Origin: Pseudoalteromonas arctica A 37-1-2
GTDB taxonomy: Bacteria; Pseudomonadota; Gammaproteobacteria; Enterobacterales; Alteromonadaceae
Length of the DNA: 64,000 nucleotides
Assembly (NCBI RefSeq): GCF_000238395.3
Contig: NZ_CP011026.1
Location: 310,001 to 374,000, forward strand
Reading direction: 5' to 3'
A model generated the notes under the pieces. It saw nothing but the letters and a program-made list of their open reading frames with translations. It was not told the origin of the DNA and did not search any database. Positions 27,117 through 37,169 of the stretch are shown in pieces. A program made the position numbers and the translations under genes. The number at the start of each line of letters is the position of its first letter. Position 1 is the stretch's first letter.

Positions 27117-28108
27117 TGGCTAGAATCTCTAATTTGTAAGTTTACATTTACCAGTGTTTTTACTGGCGGGGCTGTATTTTGTAGTAGCTCTTGCAGTATT
27201 AAAAGGCACCGCTTGGCTATATCAGTTGTACTTATGGCCACAGTGGTTAAGTGATCATTTATAACCGCGCTATTAGGAATATGGTGGCAGCTCACCACTT
27301 TAATACAGTGATGTGTTAATGAGTTAATAGCAGCAATAACACCTTGAGCAATAATATCGTTTGCACACACCACTGCGTTTAATGTTGGGTTGTGTTTATA
27401 TGCTTCTATAAATGCATTTTTAGCGCTAAGGGCTGTGTTTACTGCGCAGTGAATGGGTGCTAATGGTGTAATGCTGTGCTGCGCGCAAGCGGTATTAAAG
27501 CCACTTTGTAGTGCTTGTGAATCACTTAAAGTAAGTTCACTGCCTATAAATGCAATGTTTGTCACGCCTTGTGAGAGCAAATGCATACTGGCTACGTGGC
27601 TGGCTTTTTTATAGTCGGGTAATACGCAAGGAGCTGCGCTAAAGGGCACTTCACTCATTACGGTAATTACTTTGTGTTGCGCGCTGAGCGTATCAAGCCA
27701 TTTGGGGCAAGTACTAGCAACGGGGCAAATAATAAATGCAGCAGCGTTGTATTCTTTTAAGTTTTTAACTGCGTTTGCTTGTAGTTCAAGACTATTATTA
27801 CTGCTTACAATCATGGCTTGTAAGCCATTGTCGTTTAACAAAAGTTGTAGGCTGGTAGCAAGGTGTGCCATAGCTGGGTTAGTTAAATCGTTTATTACTA
27901 TGGCCACTAAATTTGAGCGCTTTGAGCGCATAGCAGCGGCATCACGATTATAAACGTATCCTAGCTCATCAATCGCTTTGAGTATTTTTTGTTTACTTTT
28001 ATTGCCCACTTTATCGCTTTGGGTAAGCACCAACGATACGGTTGATTTTGATACACCAGCACGCTCTGCAACATCAAAAATAGTGACTGATTTGGCTTTG
28101 TTATGCAT
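27113..28108 (-). CDS. LacI family transcriptional regulator
   Basis: A 331-residue repressor. Helix-turn-helix TIFDVAERAGVSKSTVSLVL at the N-terminus with the hinge helix ...YNRDAAAMRSKRS, then a periplasmic-binding-protein-like effector domain. It is cotranscribed with the overlapping glycosyltransferase and divergent from the S9 peptidase 166 bp away, so the shared region probably carries its operator, though I could not single one out. Confidence 0.87.
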   Translation of the reverse strand: MHNKAKSVTIFDVAERAGVSKSTVSLVLTQSDKVGNKSKQKILKAIDELGYVYNRDAAAMRSKRSNLVAIVINDLTNPAMAHLATSLQLLLNDNGLQAMIVSSNNSLELQANAVKNLKEYNAAAFIICPVASTCPKWLDTLSAQHKVITVMSEVPFSAAPCVLPDYKKASHVASMHLLSQGVTNIAFIGSELTLSDSQALQSGFNTACAQHSITPLAPIHCAVNTALSAKNAFIEAYKHNPTLNAVVCANDIIAQGVIAAINSLTHHCIKVVSCHHIPNSAVINDHLTTVAISTTDIAKRCLLILQELLQNTAPPVKTLVNVNLQIRDSSQ

Positions 28109-28274
28109 TGTATTTTAAGTACCGCAGTGGTGAATAAATAGCGCTGTAGTTTAGCTTAATCAGCACTATTAAGTCATCTTTTAGAGGTGTTTAACTTACC
28201 TTAATACTTTATGAACAAAGTAAAACGTGTTTATATACGCTTATAAGAGTAAAAAATAACAAAAGGATAAAAAC

Positions 28275-30737
28275 ATGAGCGCTTTTAGGCTGTTAGTTGC
28301 CTTTATTTGTTGTGCGGCAATAGTACCAACAAGTTACGCCGAGCAGGGCTATCAAACCCCATCACCTGAACTTGCAGCATTGGTTGACGCTAAGTTAGCA
28401 CCCACTAGTTACTTATCGAGCGATGGCCAGTGGCTAGCGCTTTTTGAACGCAAACGTGTAGTAACCCTTGATGAACTTGCAAAAGAAGAGCTTAAGCTTG
28501 CTGGTATTAAGCTAAACCCCGCTAATTTTTCGCGCTCTCGTGTGAGTGCCAAATTTAGTGCCGTGGAGCTAAAGCATGTTCAAAGCGGGTCGGTTATCAG
28601 TATTAATAACTTACCTAATGGCATTATTCGCTCTCCTAAGTGGTCATCTAATAGTCAATATTTAGCCTTTATTGTTGAGCAACCAACCCAAGCCAACTTA
28701 TGGCTTTACAGCGTTGAAACTAAACAAGCAAAAGAGCTTTCAAGCGCTGCATTAAATTCGGTATTAACTGCCTCACCATATAAATGGCTGCCAGATAGCA
28801 GCGCCATTGTTGCAAATCTTGCTGTTAATTTTGGTAAGCCAAAGCTTGAAAATAACAGCCAAAACGTAGTGCCTGTTATTCAACAAAGTACTGGCGAGAA
28901 AGCGCCAGCACGTACTTACCAAAATTTATTAACAAGCCCGTTTGATGAAGCACAATTTAAGTTTTACGGCCAAGGGCAGCTGGCTTACGTAACGCTTGAT
29001 GGCAAGACTCAAGCAATAGGTAGCCCTTCTTTATTTAAATCGTTTTCGGTGTCACCTGATTCAACCAATATTTTAGTTGCCGGTATTAATGAGCCGTTTT
29101 CGTACCAAGTGCCTTACAGCCGATTTGCAAGCACATGGCAAATATGGGGCATGCGCGGCTATGCATTAGCAGAGCTGGCAAAACAGCCACTTGCCGATAA
29201 CATTCCACAAGGTTACGACAGTGTACGCACTGGCCGCCGTGATTTTGAATGGCGAGCCGATCAAGGTGCAGAGGTTATTTGGGCCGAGGCGCAAGATGGC
29301 GGCGACATGAAAACCGACGTTGAGCATCATGATTATGTTTACAGCTTACGTGCACCATTTAAACGCGAGCCTAAATTATTTGCCAAAGTAGAACGCCGTT
29401 ATGCGGGAATGGAGTGGGGCAACGAAAACGTAGCCATGCTGACAGATTGGCGCTTTAGCGATCGCCAAGTACGTACTTACATAGTGCAACCACGAAATGC
29501 CGACAGAAACCGCGTGCTATTTTCAGAACGTAGTTATAACGATGCGTATAAAGACCCAGGTAATGCAATTTACGAGCGCAACGATTTAGGCGCAAACGTA
29601 ATTAAAATTGTAGGCGGGCGTTATATTTACTTGCGCGGTAATGGTGCTTCAGAGCAAGGTAATGTGCCATTTTTAGATAGGTACGATGTTAAAACAAATA
29701 GCAGCAAGCGTTTATGGCAATCAGAAGCGCCATACTACGAGCGTGTTCGCGCACTGCTTGATGACGAAGGTGAGCGCTTTATTACTATTCGTGAATCTAA
29801 AACTGAGCAACCTAACTTTTTTATACGTGATTTAGATAACGACACGCTAACGCAATTAACGACATTTGAGCACCCGTACCCTGCATTTAAAGGCGTAACT
29901 AAAGAGCAATTACGTTATAAACGCGACGACGGTGTTGAGCTTTCGGGCACGCTTTATTTACCACCAGGGTACGATAAAACACAAGGGCCGTTACCGGTAC
30001 TTATGTGGGCTTACCCACTTGAATACAAAGATAAAGCCGTAGCATCGCAAGTTCGCGAATCGCCTTATGCATTTACCTACATTGGTTATTGGGGGCCAAT
30101 GCCTTACCTTGCTAAAGGGATTGCCGTGTTTGACGACCCTAAAATGCCAATTGTAGGTATTGATGGCAGCGAGCCAAACGATAACTTTAGAAAGCAGTTA
30201 GTATCAAGTGCGCAAGCAGCTGTTGATGTATTGGTTAAAAAAGGCATTGCCGATAAAAACAAGATAGCCATAGCAGGGCACTCATACGGTGCATTTATGG
30301 TTGCTAACTTATTGGCTCATAGCGATTTATTTAAAACAGGTATTGCCCGCAGTGGCGCGTATAACCGCACATTAACGCCGTTTGGTTTTCAAGGAGAAGA
30401 ACGTGACTTTTGGCAAGCACAAAGTGTGTACGCTAATATGTCGCCGTTTTTCCATGCTGAAAAAATTAACGAGCCAATGCTAATGATCCACGGCCAAGAA
30501 GATCCTAATTCTGGCACTTTCCCAATGCAAAGTGAGCGCATGTACGCAGCGCTAAAAGGTTTAGGTAAAGATGCTCGCTTAGTAATGCTCCCTTATGAAG
30601 CACATGGTTACCGTGCGCGTAAAAGCTTATTACATGTATTGTGGGAACAAGAACAGTGGTTAGATAAGTATTTGTTAAATGGTACAGCAGAGCCAGTAGA
30701 GGTTATTACTGAACCCGTGGTAAGTACTGGGCAATAG
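28275..30737 (+). CDS. Exported S9 family prolyl oligopeptidase-like peptidase
   Basis: An 820-residue periplasmic or secreted serine peptidase. Signal peptide (LLVAFICCAAIVPTSYA), N-terminal beta-propeller-like region, and a C-terminal alpha/beta hydrolase. Likely triad: Ser670 in GHSYGAF, Asp743 in HGQEDP and His777 in EAHGYR. AAAGGATAAA precedes the ATG and a strong terminator follows. It is divergent from a LacI-type regulator that may control it. Confidence 0.87.
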   Translation: MSAFRLLVAFICCAAIVPTSYAEQGYQTPSPELAALVDAKLAPTSYLSSDGQWLALFERKRVVTLDELAKEELKLAGIKLNPANFSRSRVSAKFSAVELKHVQSGSVISINNLPNGIIRSPKWSSNSQYLAFIVEQPTQANLWLYSVETKQAKELSSAALNSVLTASPYKWLPDSSAIVANLAVNFGKPKLENNSQNVVPVIQQSTGEKAPARTYQNLLTSPFDEAQFKFYGQGQLAYVTLDGKTQAIGSPSLFKSFSVSPDSTNILVAGINEPFSYQVPYSRFASTWQIWGMRGYALAELAKQPLADNIPQGYDSVRTGRRDFEWRADQGAEVIWAEAQDGGDMKTDVEHHDYVYSLRAPFKREPKLFAKVERRYAGMEWGNENVAMLTDWRFSDRQVRTYIVQPRNADRNRVLFSERSYNDAYKDPGNAIYERNDLGANVIKIVGGRYIYLRGNGASEQGNVPFLDRYDVKTNSSKRLWQSEAPYYERVRALLDDEGERFITIRESKTEQPNFFIRDLDNDTLTQLTTFEHPYPAFKGVTKEQLRYKRDDGVELSGTLYLPPGYDKTQGPLPVLMWAYPLEYKDKAVASQVRESPYAFTYIGYWGPMPYLAKGIAVFDDPKMPIVGIDGSEPNDNFRKQLVSSAQAAVDVLVKKGIADKNKIAIAGHSYGAFMVANLLAHSDLFKTGIARSGAYNRTLTPFGFQGEERDFWQAQSVYANMSPFFHAEKINEPMLMIHGQEDPNSGTFPMQSERMYAALKGLGKDARLVMLPYEAHGYRARKSLLHVLWEQEQWLDKYLLNGTAEPVEVITEPVVSTGQ

Positions 30738-30760
30738 TAATAAACATGAGTAAGCAACAG

Positions 30761-30785
30761 CGCGGCTACTTATAGCCGCGTTTTT
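30761..30785 (+). terminator. Rho-independent terminator of the S9 peptidase gene
   Basis: CGCGGCTA (30761-30768), loop CTTA, TAGCCGCG (30773-30780), then TTTTT. A compact GC-rich stem with a T-tract 23 bp after the stop. Confidence 0.88.
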
Positions 30786-30808
30786 GCTTTTAATATGAGA
30801 GTAAACTA

Positions 30809-31426
30809 ATGATTGATGTAGCAGCACTTGCGGTTTTTATTCCTACGTTCTTTTTTGTGTCTATCACCCCAGGTATGTGTATGACTCTTGCCATGACACT
30901 CGGTATGAGCATTGGCGTGCGCCGCACATTATGGATGATGATAGGTGAGCTGTTAGGCGTAGCAACCGTTGCTATAGCTGCGGTATTAGGCGTTGCAAGC
31001 GTAATGCTAAATTACCCAGATGCGTTTGCCATTTTAAAGTGGGTAGGCGGTGCATACTTAATTTATATTGGCGTTAACATGTGGCGAGCCAAAGGCAAAA
31101 TGTCGGTTGATACCTCAAAACCAAATGACGTAAGTCGGAAGTCGTTATTTACGCAAGGTTTTGTAACCGCAATTGCTAACCCTAAAGGGTGGGCATTTAT
31201 GATCTCGTTATTACCGCCGTTTATTAGTGTTGAGCATGCTGTAGCCCCTCAGCTTTTAGTATTGCTTGGCGTTATAATGACCACCGAGTTTTTAAGTATG
31301 TTAGCTTACGCAACAGGCGGTAAAAGCTTACGTTTATTTTTAAGCCGTGGTGATAATATTAAATGGATGAACCGAATAGCGGGCAGCTTAATGGCTATAA
31401 TAGGCGTGTGGTTAGCATTGGGCTAA
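30809..31426 (+). CDS. LysE family amino acid exporter
   Basis: A 205-residue membrane protein with six hydrophobic segments and the LysE/RhtB signature ITPGMCMTLAMTLGMSIG near the N-terminus and GWAFMISLLPPF later. Members export amino acids such as lysine, threonine or homoserine lactone. GAGAGT precedes the ATG. It is a single-gene unit between two terminator-like structures. The substrate is undetermined. Confidence 0.85.
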   Translation: MIDVAALAVFIPTFFFVSITPGMCMTLAMTLGMSIGVRRTLWMMIGELLGVATVAIAAVLGVASVMLNYPDAFAILKWVGGAYLIYIGVNMWRAKGKMSVDTSKPNDVSRKSLFTQGFVTAIANPKGWAFMISLLPPFISVEHAVAPQLLVLLGVIMTTEFLSMLAYATGGKSLRLFLSRGDNIKWMNRIAGSLMAIIGVWLALG

Positions 31427-31730
31427 TTCTCAAGGCTGATAACAAACTTATTTGAGTGATATCTGTATAGGTCAAGGTGTTTTTTTGACCTCAAATTAAG
31501 CAAATAGAGCTATTATACAAAAATGAGCCAAAAGTATTAACCTAAGCTGAATGCCTTACTGTGGTTACATTTGTTGCTTTTTTTTATGGATAATAAAATT
31601 TTCTTTATTTTTTTGTGTTGCATTTTTTTAAAAATTCGATGATTCTAGTTACATATTCAAGGAAGAATGAATTAAGTCAATAGCTTAGCTTTGTGCTTTC
31701 TTGCCTTTTTAACGTATAAGGAATTACCTC
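31427..31730. other. Intergenic region upstream of the eight-gene envelope cluster
   Basis: The 304 bp after the LysE gene hold an inverted repeat AGGTCAA (31469-31475) / TTGACCT (31485-31491) with a T-rich spacer, possibly a terminator or an operator, and a long AT-rich stretch. The cluster's promoter must lie here. TATTAT at 31512-31517 is a possible -10, but no well spaced -35 is evident. Confidence 0.45.
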
Positions 31731-32459
31731 ATGAAAAAAGCTATTCTATCTGCACTTATTTTTGCACCTCTTTTTGCTGGCTGTGTTTCAACAACCGACA
31801 CTAATACTTCTGCTAATTTAGATCGTAATGCTGCTGTTTCTGACCTTACAACTCGTATGGATACTTTAGGCTATTTTCATCCGGTAACAATACAAGTTGG
31901 TATTGACGAATTTTTAAATATGTCTGCAATTATACTTGAACGTCAGCGCAAAGTTATGGGCGAATACCGCACTCAAACAGATAACTACCGTGATGTACAA
32001 GCCTTTTTATATGCCCATCAAAAATCAACACCTGAAGAACTTCAAGCAGCTATTGCTGAATTTGATGCCGGTGCAAAAAATAAAGATGAAGAAATTGGTC
32101 ATAAAATCGCAGCTTATAACTTAGCAAATGAAGGCATTTATCAGCAAAATGTTGCACTTGCGACTGATTTAACTGTCGAAATTGCTAAGTCTGCTTATAT
32201 TTTAAGTCAATATAGTACTGCAGTTGCTCAAGCGACCGCTATAAACGTAGGTGGTAAATACGTGACTAGTTGGTTATCTAGCGACGAAGAAAATACAGAT
32301 TCTGCTAAAGAAGAAGATTCTAAAGATATAGGCACCGCGCTTATTAAAGCAAAAGATCAACTTGCGTTAGCACTTGAAGCAAACGACATTATAGAGCTTG
32401 AGCAAGCAACAATAACTGCTATAAATGAGCTACAACTTGAGCAAGAAGCGAAAGGCTAA
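31731..32459 (+). CDS. Lipoprotein, first gene of the envelope cluster
   Basis: A 242-residue lipoprotein: signal with lipobox LFAGC (Cys18). The mature part is largely helical and charged (repeated Glu/Lys, an EEDSKDIG stretch), with one more hydrophobic patch (VEIAKSAYILSQYSTAVAQA). AAGGAA precedes the ATG. The stop TAATG overlaps the next start. I recognise no family. It begins the tightly spaced run of eight exported-protein genes that ends at 39690. Confidence 0.75.
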   Translation: MKKAILSALIFAPLFAGCVSTTDTNTSANLDRNAAVSDLTTRMDTLGYFHPVTIQVGIDEFLNMSAIILERQRKVMGEYRTQTDNYRDVQAFLYAHQKSTPEELQAAIAEFDAGAKNKDEEIGHKIAAYNLANEGIYQQNVALATDLTVEIAKSAYILSQYSTAVAQATAINVGGKYVTSWLSSDEENTDSAKEEDSKDIGTALIKAKDQLALALEANDIIELEQATITAINELQLEQEAKG

Positions 32460-33361
32460 TGAAAACAAGCATTTTTGCTTTTTTAATAGCATGTGCTTTT
32501 AGTTGTTCTGCTCAAAATTGGCCTGATTGGGTAACCCAACCGCAAAAAAGTGATGAATATATTACTGCGGTTGGTATAGGTGAAAGTCGCTTAGCTGCAA
32601 AGCAAGCGGCTTTAGCCGATATTATCACTCAATTAAGTGTTGATGTAAGTACGCAGCAACTACAAAAGCTAACAAAGCAAGATAACCAATCAAGCAACTA
32701 TTTTGAACAAGCAACTACTTTAACTAGCTTACCGTTTACGTTGACTGGGCTAGAAGAGCTTAATGCGCTTGAGGAAAATAATTTATTTGCTTTAAAAATG
32801 GGTGTTAAAAAATCGGTTTTAGTGAAAAATCTTAAATCTGATTTATCAAAGTTATCTCGCATTTCTGCGCCAGAAAATAACAACGAACAACGCTTTATTT
32901 GGGCGCTTAAAAATAGTGGCGAACTTAATGTTGCGACAAAAAAATTAGCAGTATTAGAGCACCTTTCCGGGCCTAAGCTATTTATTCAATCGACTTTAAA
33001 TAATTTATTAACTGAACAAGCAAAGGCATTAAATGCTGTTTCTTGCGATGTGATAGGCGCTAATAATATTAGCGAGATTAAATCTGCACTCAATAATGCA
33101 CTCCCTCATAGCGGCGATACACGCTTATGGGTGCGCCCTCAAATACGCTGGCAGTATGCTAAATCTAATAATAAATACTCTGCTAAAGCTATTTTAACTC
33201 TAGCGCTTACGCGCAGTTCAACCCCTTTTAAAGTGTTATTGCAACAGGATCTTGTTGCGCAAGAAAGCGCTGCAACACAAGAAAATGCAAAGCAAAAAGC
33301 AACCAATAATTTAGTACAACAACTTAAAGCGCCTGCTAGCCAGTGGCTGTTTGATATTTAG
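32459..33361 (+). CDS. LPP20-like exported protein
   Basis: A 300-residue protein with signal peptide (IFAFLIACAFSCSA). The mature N-terminus WPDWVTQPQKSDEYITAVGI followed by an alanine-rich helix (RLAAKQAALADIITQLSVDV) is the LPP20 pattern seen in outer-membrane-associated lipoproteins such as FlgP. The C-terminal half is a second, less recognisable domain. Overlaps the preceding gene by one base. Probably periplasmic, or lipid-anchored if the Cys in the signal is used. Confidence 0.72.
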   Translation: MKTSIFAFLIACAFSCSAQNWPDWVTQPQKSDEYITAVGIGESRLAAKQAALADIITQLSVDVSTQQLQKLTKQDNQSSNYFEQATTLTSLPFTLTGLEELNALEENNLFALKMGVKKSVLVKNLKSDLSKLSRISAPENNNEQRFIWALKNSGELNVATKKLAVLEHLSGPKLFIQSTLNNLLTEQAKALNAVSCDVIGANNISEIKSALNNALPHSGDTRLWVRPQIRWQYAKSNNKYSAKAILTLALTRSSTPFKVLLQQDLVAQESAATQENAKQKATNNLVQQLKAPASQWLFDI

Positions 33362-33369
33362 GAATAGCA

Positions 33370-34500
33370 ATGAAATTAGTAAAAAAATTAGCTCTATCTG
33401 CACTAACACTCGCCTTATTAGCTGGTTGTAATTCTACACCACAGCAAGGTCGTTCTACTCAGCAGGGTAATGTGAGTAATACTGCTTCAAATGCTGTTAT
33501 AGCTAAAAGTGCATACATATTTAACGATGCAGATATAACTATGCCAGCTTATTTTGATACACAAGGTTTAGAACGTTGTACGTTCGATGTAAATAATGAA
33601 ACCGACAGCTGCCCACTTAAAAAACCGATTGTACGTATGTACTTTGACTTAGCAGGCGTGAGTGGCAGTGGTATTGGCGTTGATGCGATGCGTGAGTTTG
33701 ATAATAAAAACTTATTACTCATGCTTGAAAATCAATTTGCAGGTATTAATCGCTTCAGAATAGTAACCCGTGATGATGACGCTATTTCAAAAGAGCAGCA
33801 ATTAATTTTACAACAGCAAGGCGTAAAAACAGCGGCCAAACGTGCCGAAGTTAAAGCATTAATCCCCGATTTTGTGGTAAAAATTGATTCATTAAGAACA
33901 CTAAAAACTGAAGGCGCGATTACAGATTGGGCCGATTACACATTAGAGCTAACAACCGGTGTGATAAATCCGCAAACACGTGAAAAGCTATCGCATCCTA
34001 ATTTAGGAAAGATTCGCGTTAAATCTGAAGATATACGCGATCGCTCGGAGCTAAAATTCACGACAGTAAGCGGACGATACGCTGCAGGTTTTCACTTTGA
34101 TCAAAGTGCTCATGTGAATGCGGTACTTAGTGACATGGGATCGCGTGGTATTGATATTTTACTTACTCGTATGTTGAGTGAAATGCCTGCAACAGCACAG
34201 GTATTAGGTATTAAAGGCAGTAAAATTAGTTTAGACCGAGGCCAAAATGCGGGTGTATTACCTAATGAAACAATGATTGTTTTTAGCTATGAAGCTGGAT
34301 TCGTTGAGCCAATTGGCGTTGCAAATGTAAACCCTTCTATTAACAGTGCCCAAGGCGAAATTATCCGCTGGAAAGATTCTGATATGGCTGATGATGTTAA
34401 AAATAAAGCCGAAAATGGAATTTATCGCCCATCAAATGGTACAAAAATATTTGCTGTTTCTGTAGGTACTCCAGCTGACTTTTTGGAGAATCGTACATGA
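33370..34500 (+). CDS. CsgG/FlgT-like lipoprotein
   Basis: A 376-residue lipoprotein with lipobox LLAGC (Cys20). The middle part (NLLLMLENQFAGINRFRIVT, KEQQLILQQQGVKTAAKRAE, LIPDFVVKIDS) resembles the CsgG superfamily, whose members form outer-membrane secretion channels, or the TolB-N-like middle domain of FlgT. The C-terminal part (VLGIKGSKISLDRGQNAGVL) resembles the FlgT C-terminal domain. Assignment is by motif resemblance only. It overlaps the next gene by four bases. Confidence 0.62.
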   Translation: MKLVKKLALSALTLALLAGCNSTPQQGRSTQQGNVSNTASNAVIAKSAYIFNDADITMPAYFDTQGLERCTFDVNNETDSCPLKKPIVRMYFDLAGVSGSGIGVDAMREFDNKNLLLMLENQFAGINRFRIVTRDDDAISKEQQLILQQQGVKTAAKRAEVKALIPDFVVKIDSLRTLKTEGAITDWADYTLELTTGVINPQTREKLSHPNLGKIRVKSEDIRDRSELKFTTVSGRYAAGFHFDQSAHVNAVLSDMGSRGIDILLTRMLSEMPATAQVLGIKGSKISLDRGQNAGVLPNETMIVFSYEAGFVEPIGVANVNPSINSAQGEIIRWKDSDMADDVKNKAENGIYRPSNGTKIFAVSVGTPADFLENRT

Positions 34501-35864
34501 TAAAAAAGCTTGGCTTATTAGCATTATGTTCTTTGAGTGCGCAAGCTCAAGTGGATGTATTGTCTGATGGTACGCTACAAACACAGGCATGTGCATATGG
34601 ACGAGGTAGTACGGCTATTTCGGGTGCAAAAACCCAGGCTAGTGCTGAGCTTATAAGTTTTATTAAAGGTAATAAAAGCCTAACAACCCAAAGTGCGCAG
34701 CAACATTTAACAACAAGTTTAGATAATGATGCCGCCAGCTTATATGAGCAGCAACGCACTACGATGATGGAAGGTTTGAGTGCTGGTGCCGTTCCTTTAA
34801 ATTACTCAACGCCAACGCTTAGCGGTAACGACACTTGCATGACTGTCAGTATTAATCCGCAAGAGTTAGGAGAGCCGCAAGAGCAAAACTGGCAGCAAAC
34901 CACTCAAAATATTAGTGTAACAGTAATAGGCCAAGGCTGGAAAAAAGAAGGTAAAACAGCACTGACGATTGCAGAGCAAGATGCTCTGCAGCGTGCTGTA
35001 TCGCAAGTTGTAGGTGTGTGGCTTACTCAGCAGCATACTCAATCATCAAGCACGAGTATGAATGTTGTTGATGGTAACGAATCAACAAATATGCAAGAGC
35101 TAATAGGGCAACAACTTTCGAGTCATAGTGAAGGGCTTGTTAAAGAATGGCAAACGCTGCAAACCAAAGAACTGCAAAATGGAGGTGTGGAAGTCACCGT
35201 TATGGCTGTTGTAGAAAAAGCACCTCTCATTCAAAAAGCATCTAAATTACTGAGCATGATTGGTTCGCCTAGAGTGCAAGTTATTGCGCCAGAGCCATTA
35301 AAAACAGAGCTGAAAGTTTGGCTAAACGAGCAAGGTATTGAAGTTGGTAACGCGGCTAGTTTAGTTATTTATGCAAAATCTGAAGTGATTAAGCGAGGCA
35401 ATAATAGACAGCTTTATTTAAGTGCTGACGTTAGAGATTTAGCTGGAAATATTTATGGTCAGTGGAAAAACGATCCTTCATTTATGTCTTTGCCTAATGA
35501 CCCTTACGTAGAAAAAGATTTAATGGCAGTACATTTGGCGAGTGAGTCACAATCAAAGGCACTTCATAACACGCTTAATAATGCATTTACTCAAGTTGTT
35601 GCAAGAGGGGGGTTGGTTCGTGAAATCATGCTGCCAAGCAATAAACTAACGCAACCAGAAAAATTGCATGATGTATTAAGTACGTTAGGTGGAGTGAGTG
35701 ATGTATCTATACATAAACAGCAAAAATATACTGTAGCCAGCCTTAGATTTAAAGGTAATACCGGTGAACTTGCTCATGCGCTCGATCAGGCGCTCATAAC
35801 AATAACAGCAAAAAACCTTTCAAAAATTACAGTCGAAGACGATTTTACACTCAGGTACAAATAA
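34497..35864 (+). CDS. Exported protein with FlgT-N/LPP20-like module
   Basis: A 455-residue periplasmic protein with signal peptide (LGLLALCSLSAQAQ). A segment near residues 160-180 (IAEQDALQRAVSQVVGVWL) resembles the alanine-rich helix of FlgT N-terminal/LPP20-type domains; two such regions may be present, the first near residues 40-55. The C-terminal third (ITAKNLSKITVEDDFTLRY) may hold another alpha/beta module. No enzyme motif is seen. GGAGA precedes its overlapping ATG. Confidence 0.6.
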   Translation: MIKKLGLLALCSLSAQAQVDVLSDGTLQTQACAYGRGSTAISGAKTQASAELISFIKGNKSLTTQSAQQHLTTSLDNDAASLYEQQRTTMMEGLSAGAVPLNYSTPTLSGNDTCMTVSINPQELGEPQEQNWQQTTQNISVTVIGQGWKKEGKTALTIAEQDALQRAVSQVVGVWLTQQHTQSSSTSMNVVDGNESTNMQELIGQQLSSHSEGLVKEWQTLQTKELQNGGVEVTVMAVVEKAPLIQKASKLLSMIGSPRVQVIAPEPLKTELKVWLNEQGIEVGNAASLVIYAKSEVIKRGNNRQLYLSADVRDLAGNIYGQWKNDPSFMSLPNDPYVEKDLMAVHLASESQSKALHNTLNNAFTQVVARGGLVREIMLPSNKLTQPEKLHDVLSTLGGVSDVSIHKQQKYTVASLRFKGNTGELAHALDQALITITAKNLSKITVEDDFTLRYK

Positions 35865-35870
35865 GGATAG

Positions 35871-37169
35871 ATGATGAAATTAAAAATATTAACATTAGCA
35901 ATGGTTTTAGCTATGCCTGCAATCGCAGCGGAAGAATTTAGCTTAACAGATATGATCCCAGCTCGCCCTGGCGCACAAGTAGCGGGTGCTGAACAAGCAC
36001 AGGTTTCTGGCGATGTAGTGGTTGCAAAAGATACAAACGTTGCAGTTGCTGTTGCTCATCAGGCACTAATTGATGACGATGAAGATGGTTTGAAAATGAT
36101 ACAAGTAGGTAGTGGTACGGGTATTTTATCTATTGGTAGTGCCAGTTATAACACCTACGAAAATATTAATGCGACCTTGTTGTCTAAGCGTGGTGCTTAT
36201 AACAAAGCCTATTTAGTAGCTAAAAAGCAGCTTATTGAAAATATGAAAGGTGTCGAAAATCAATGTTCTAATTTAGTATCGGCAACCTCAGATAGCATCG
36301 ATTCTGGAGCTGAAGGCGCCGTTAATGAACAAACAACCGCGTTGGAAAATTGTAAAGATTCTGTATCTGGTTCTTTAGCTGGGTTCGTCACCTATGATGT
36401 ATATGATGATGTAGAGGAAAACTTAGTACGGGTAAGCTTAATTTCTACTCCAAAGACGCGTTCGCAAATAAAAGGAAATCGTGGCGCAGTGGCGGTGACC
36501 ACAGATCCTAATACTATTTTCAAACAAGTGATTAGCGATGTTAAATCAGGAGTACTGCCGCCTGTGGGCGCAAAAGTATTAACCAACGCACAAACCGGAG
36601 AAGTAATTATACTTGGTTATGGCTCGGCAATTATTCGTCAAAATCGCAGTAAAAATGTGGCGCGTAAGCTAAAAGGTGTTGCTAAATCACAATCTCAAAC
36701 CCGTGCTCGTTCAGCTTTGCTTGCTACAATGCAAGGCGAAAAAGTATATTGGCAAGGTGGTTTTGATGAGAATCAAATGGAAGGTACAAACCAATTTGAG
36801 TATGACGATCCTAACTTAAACGACCCACAACAAGTAAAGGTGTTAGAAGAGGATCGTAATACTTTCTTGAATCAAGTTAAATCATCTGATGAATATGCGA
36901 CTATATCAAAAGGAAAATTACCACCAGGTGTGAGTGTTAAAAGTTTTTCAAGTGATGATAACTTATGGCAGTACAGCGTAGCTGTTTATGCGCCAAGCTT
37001 AGAAGCTACAGCGCGACAAGCAGCTAAAGAGATGGAAGGTAATAACGTCCAAACTGTTAACGGTGTAAGTCACCACGGCCACAAGATAAAAGCACATGGA
37101 GGTTTAAACGAAAAAGCAACTAACCCTCAGGGTGTATCAGGTAAAGTAAGTAGCGAGAAGGAGCTTTAA
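35871..37169 (+). CDS. Exported protein of unknown family, envelope cluster
   Basis: A 432-residue protein with signal peptide (LTLAMVLAMPAIAA). It contains two helical stretches of LPP20-like character: AYLVAKKQLIENMKG, and a later block NVARKLKGVAKSQSQTRARS followed by ALLATMQGEK. I cannot name its family. The last bases overlap the next gene's start (TAATG). AAGGATAG precedes the tandem ATGATG start. Confidence 0.6.
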   Translation: MMKLKILTLAMVLAMPAIAAEEFSLTDMIPARPGAQVAGAEQAQVSGDVVVAKDTNVAVAVAHQALIDDDEDGLKMIQVGSGTGILSIGSASYNTYENINATLLSKRGAYNKAYLVAKKQLIENMKGVENQCSNLVSATSDSIDSGAEGAVNEQTTALENCKDSVSGSLAGFVTYDVYDDVEENLVRVSLISTPKTRSQIKGNRGAVAVTTDPNTIFKQVISDVKSGVLPPVGAKVLTNAQTGEVIILGYGSAIIRQNRSKNVARKLKGVAKSQSQTRARSALLATMQGEKVYWQGGFDENQMEGTNQFEYDDPNLNDPQQVKVLEEDRNTFLNQVKSSDEYATISKGKLPPGVSVKSFSSDDNLWQYSVAVYAPSLEATARQAAKEMEGNNVQTVNGVSHHGHKIKAHGGLNEKATNPQGVSGKVSSEKEL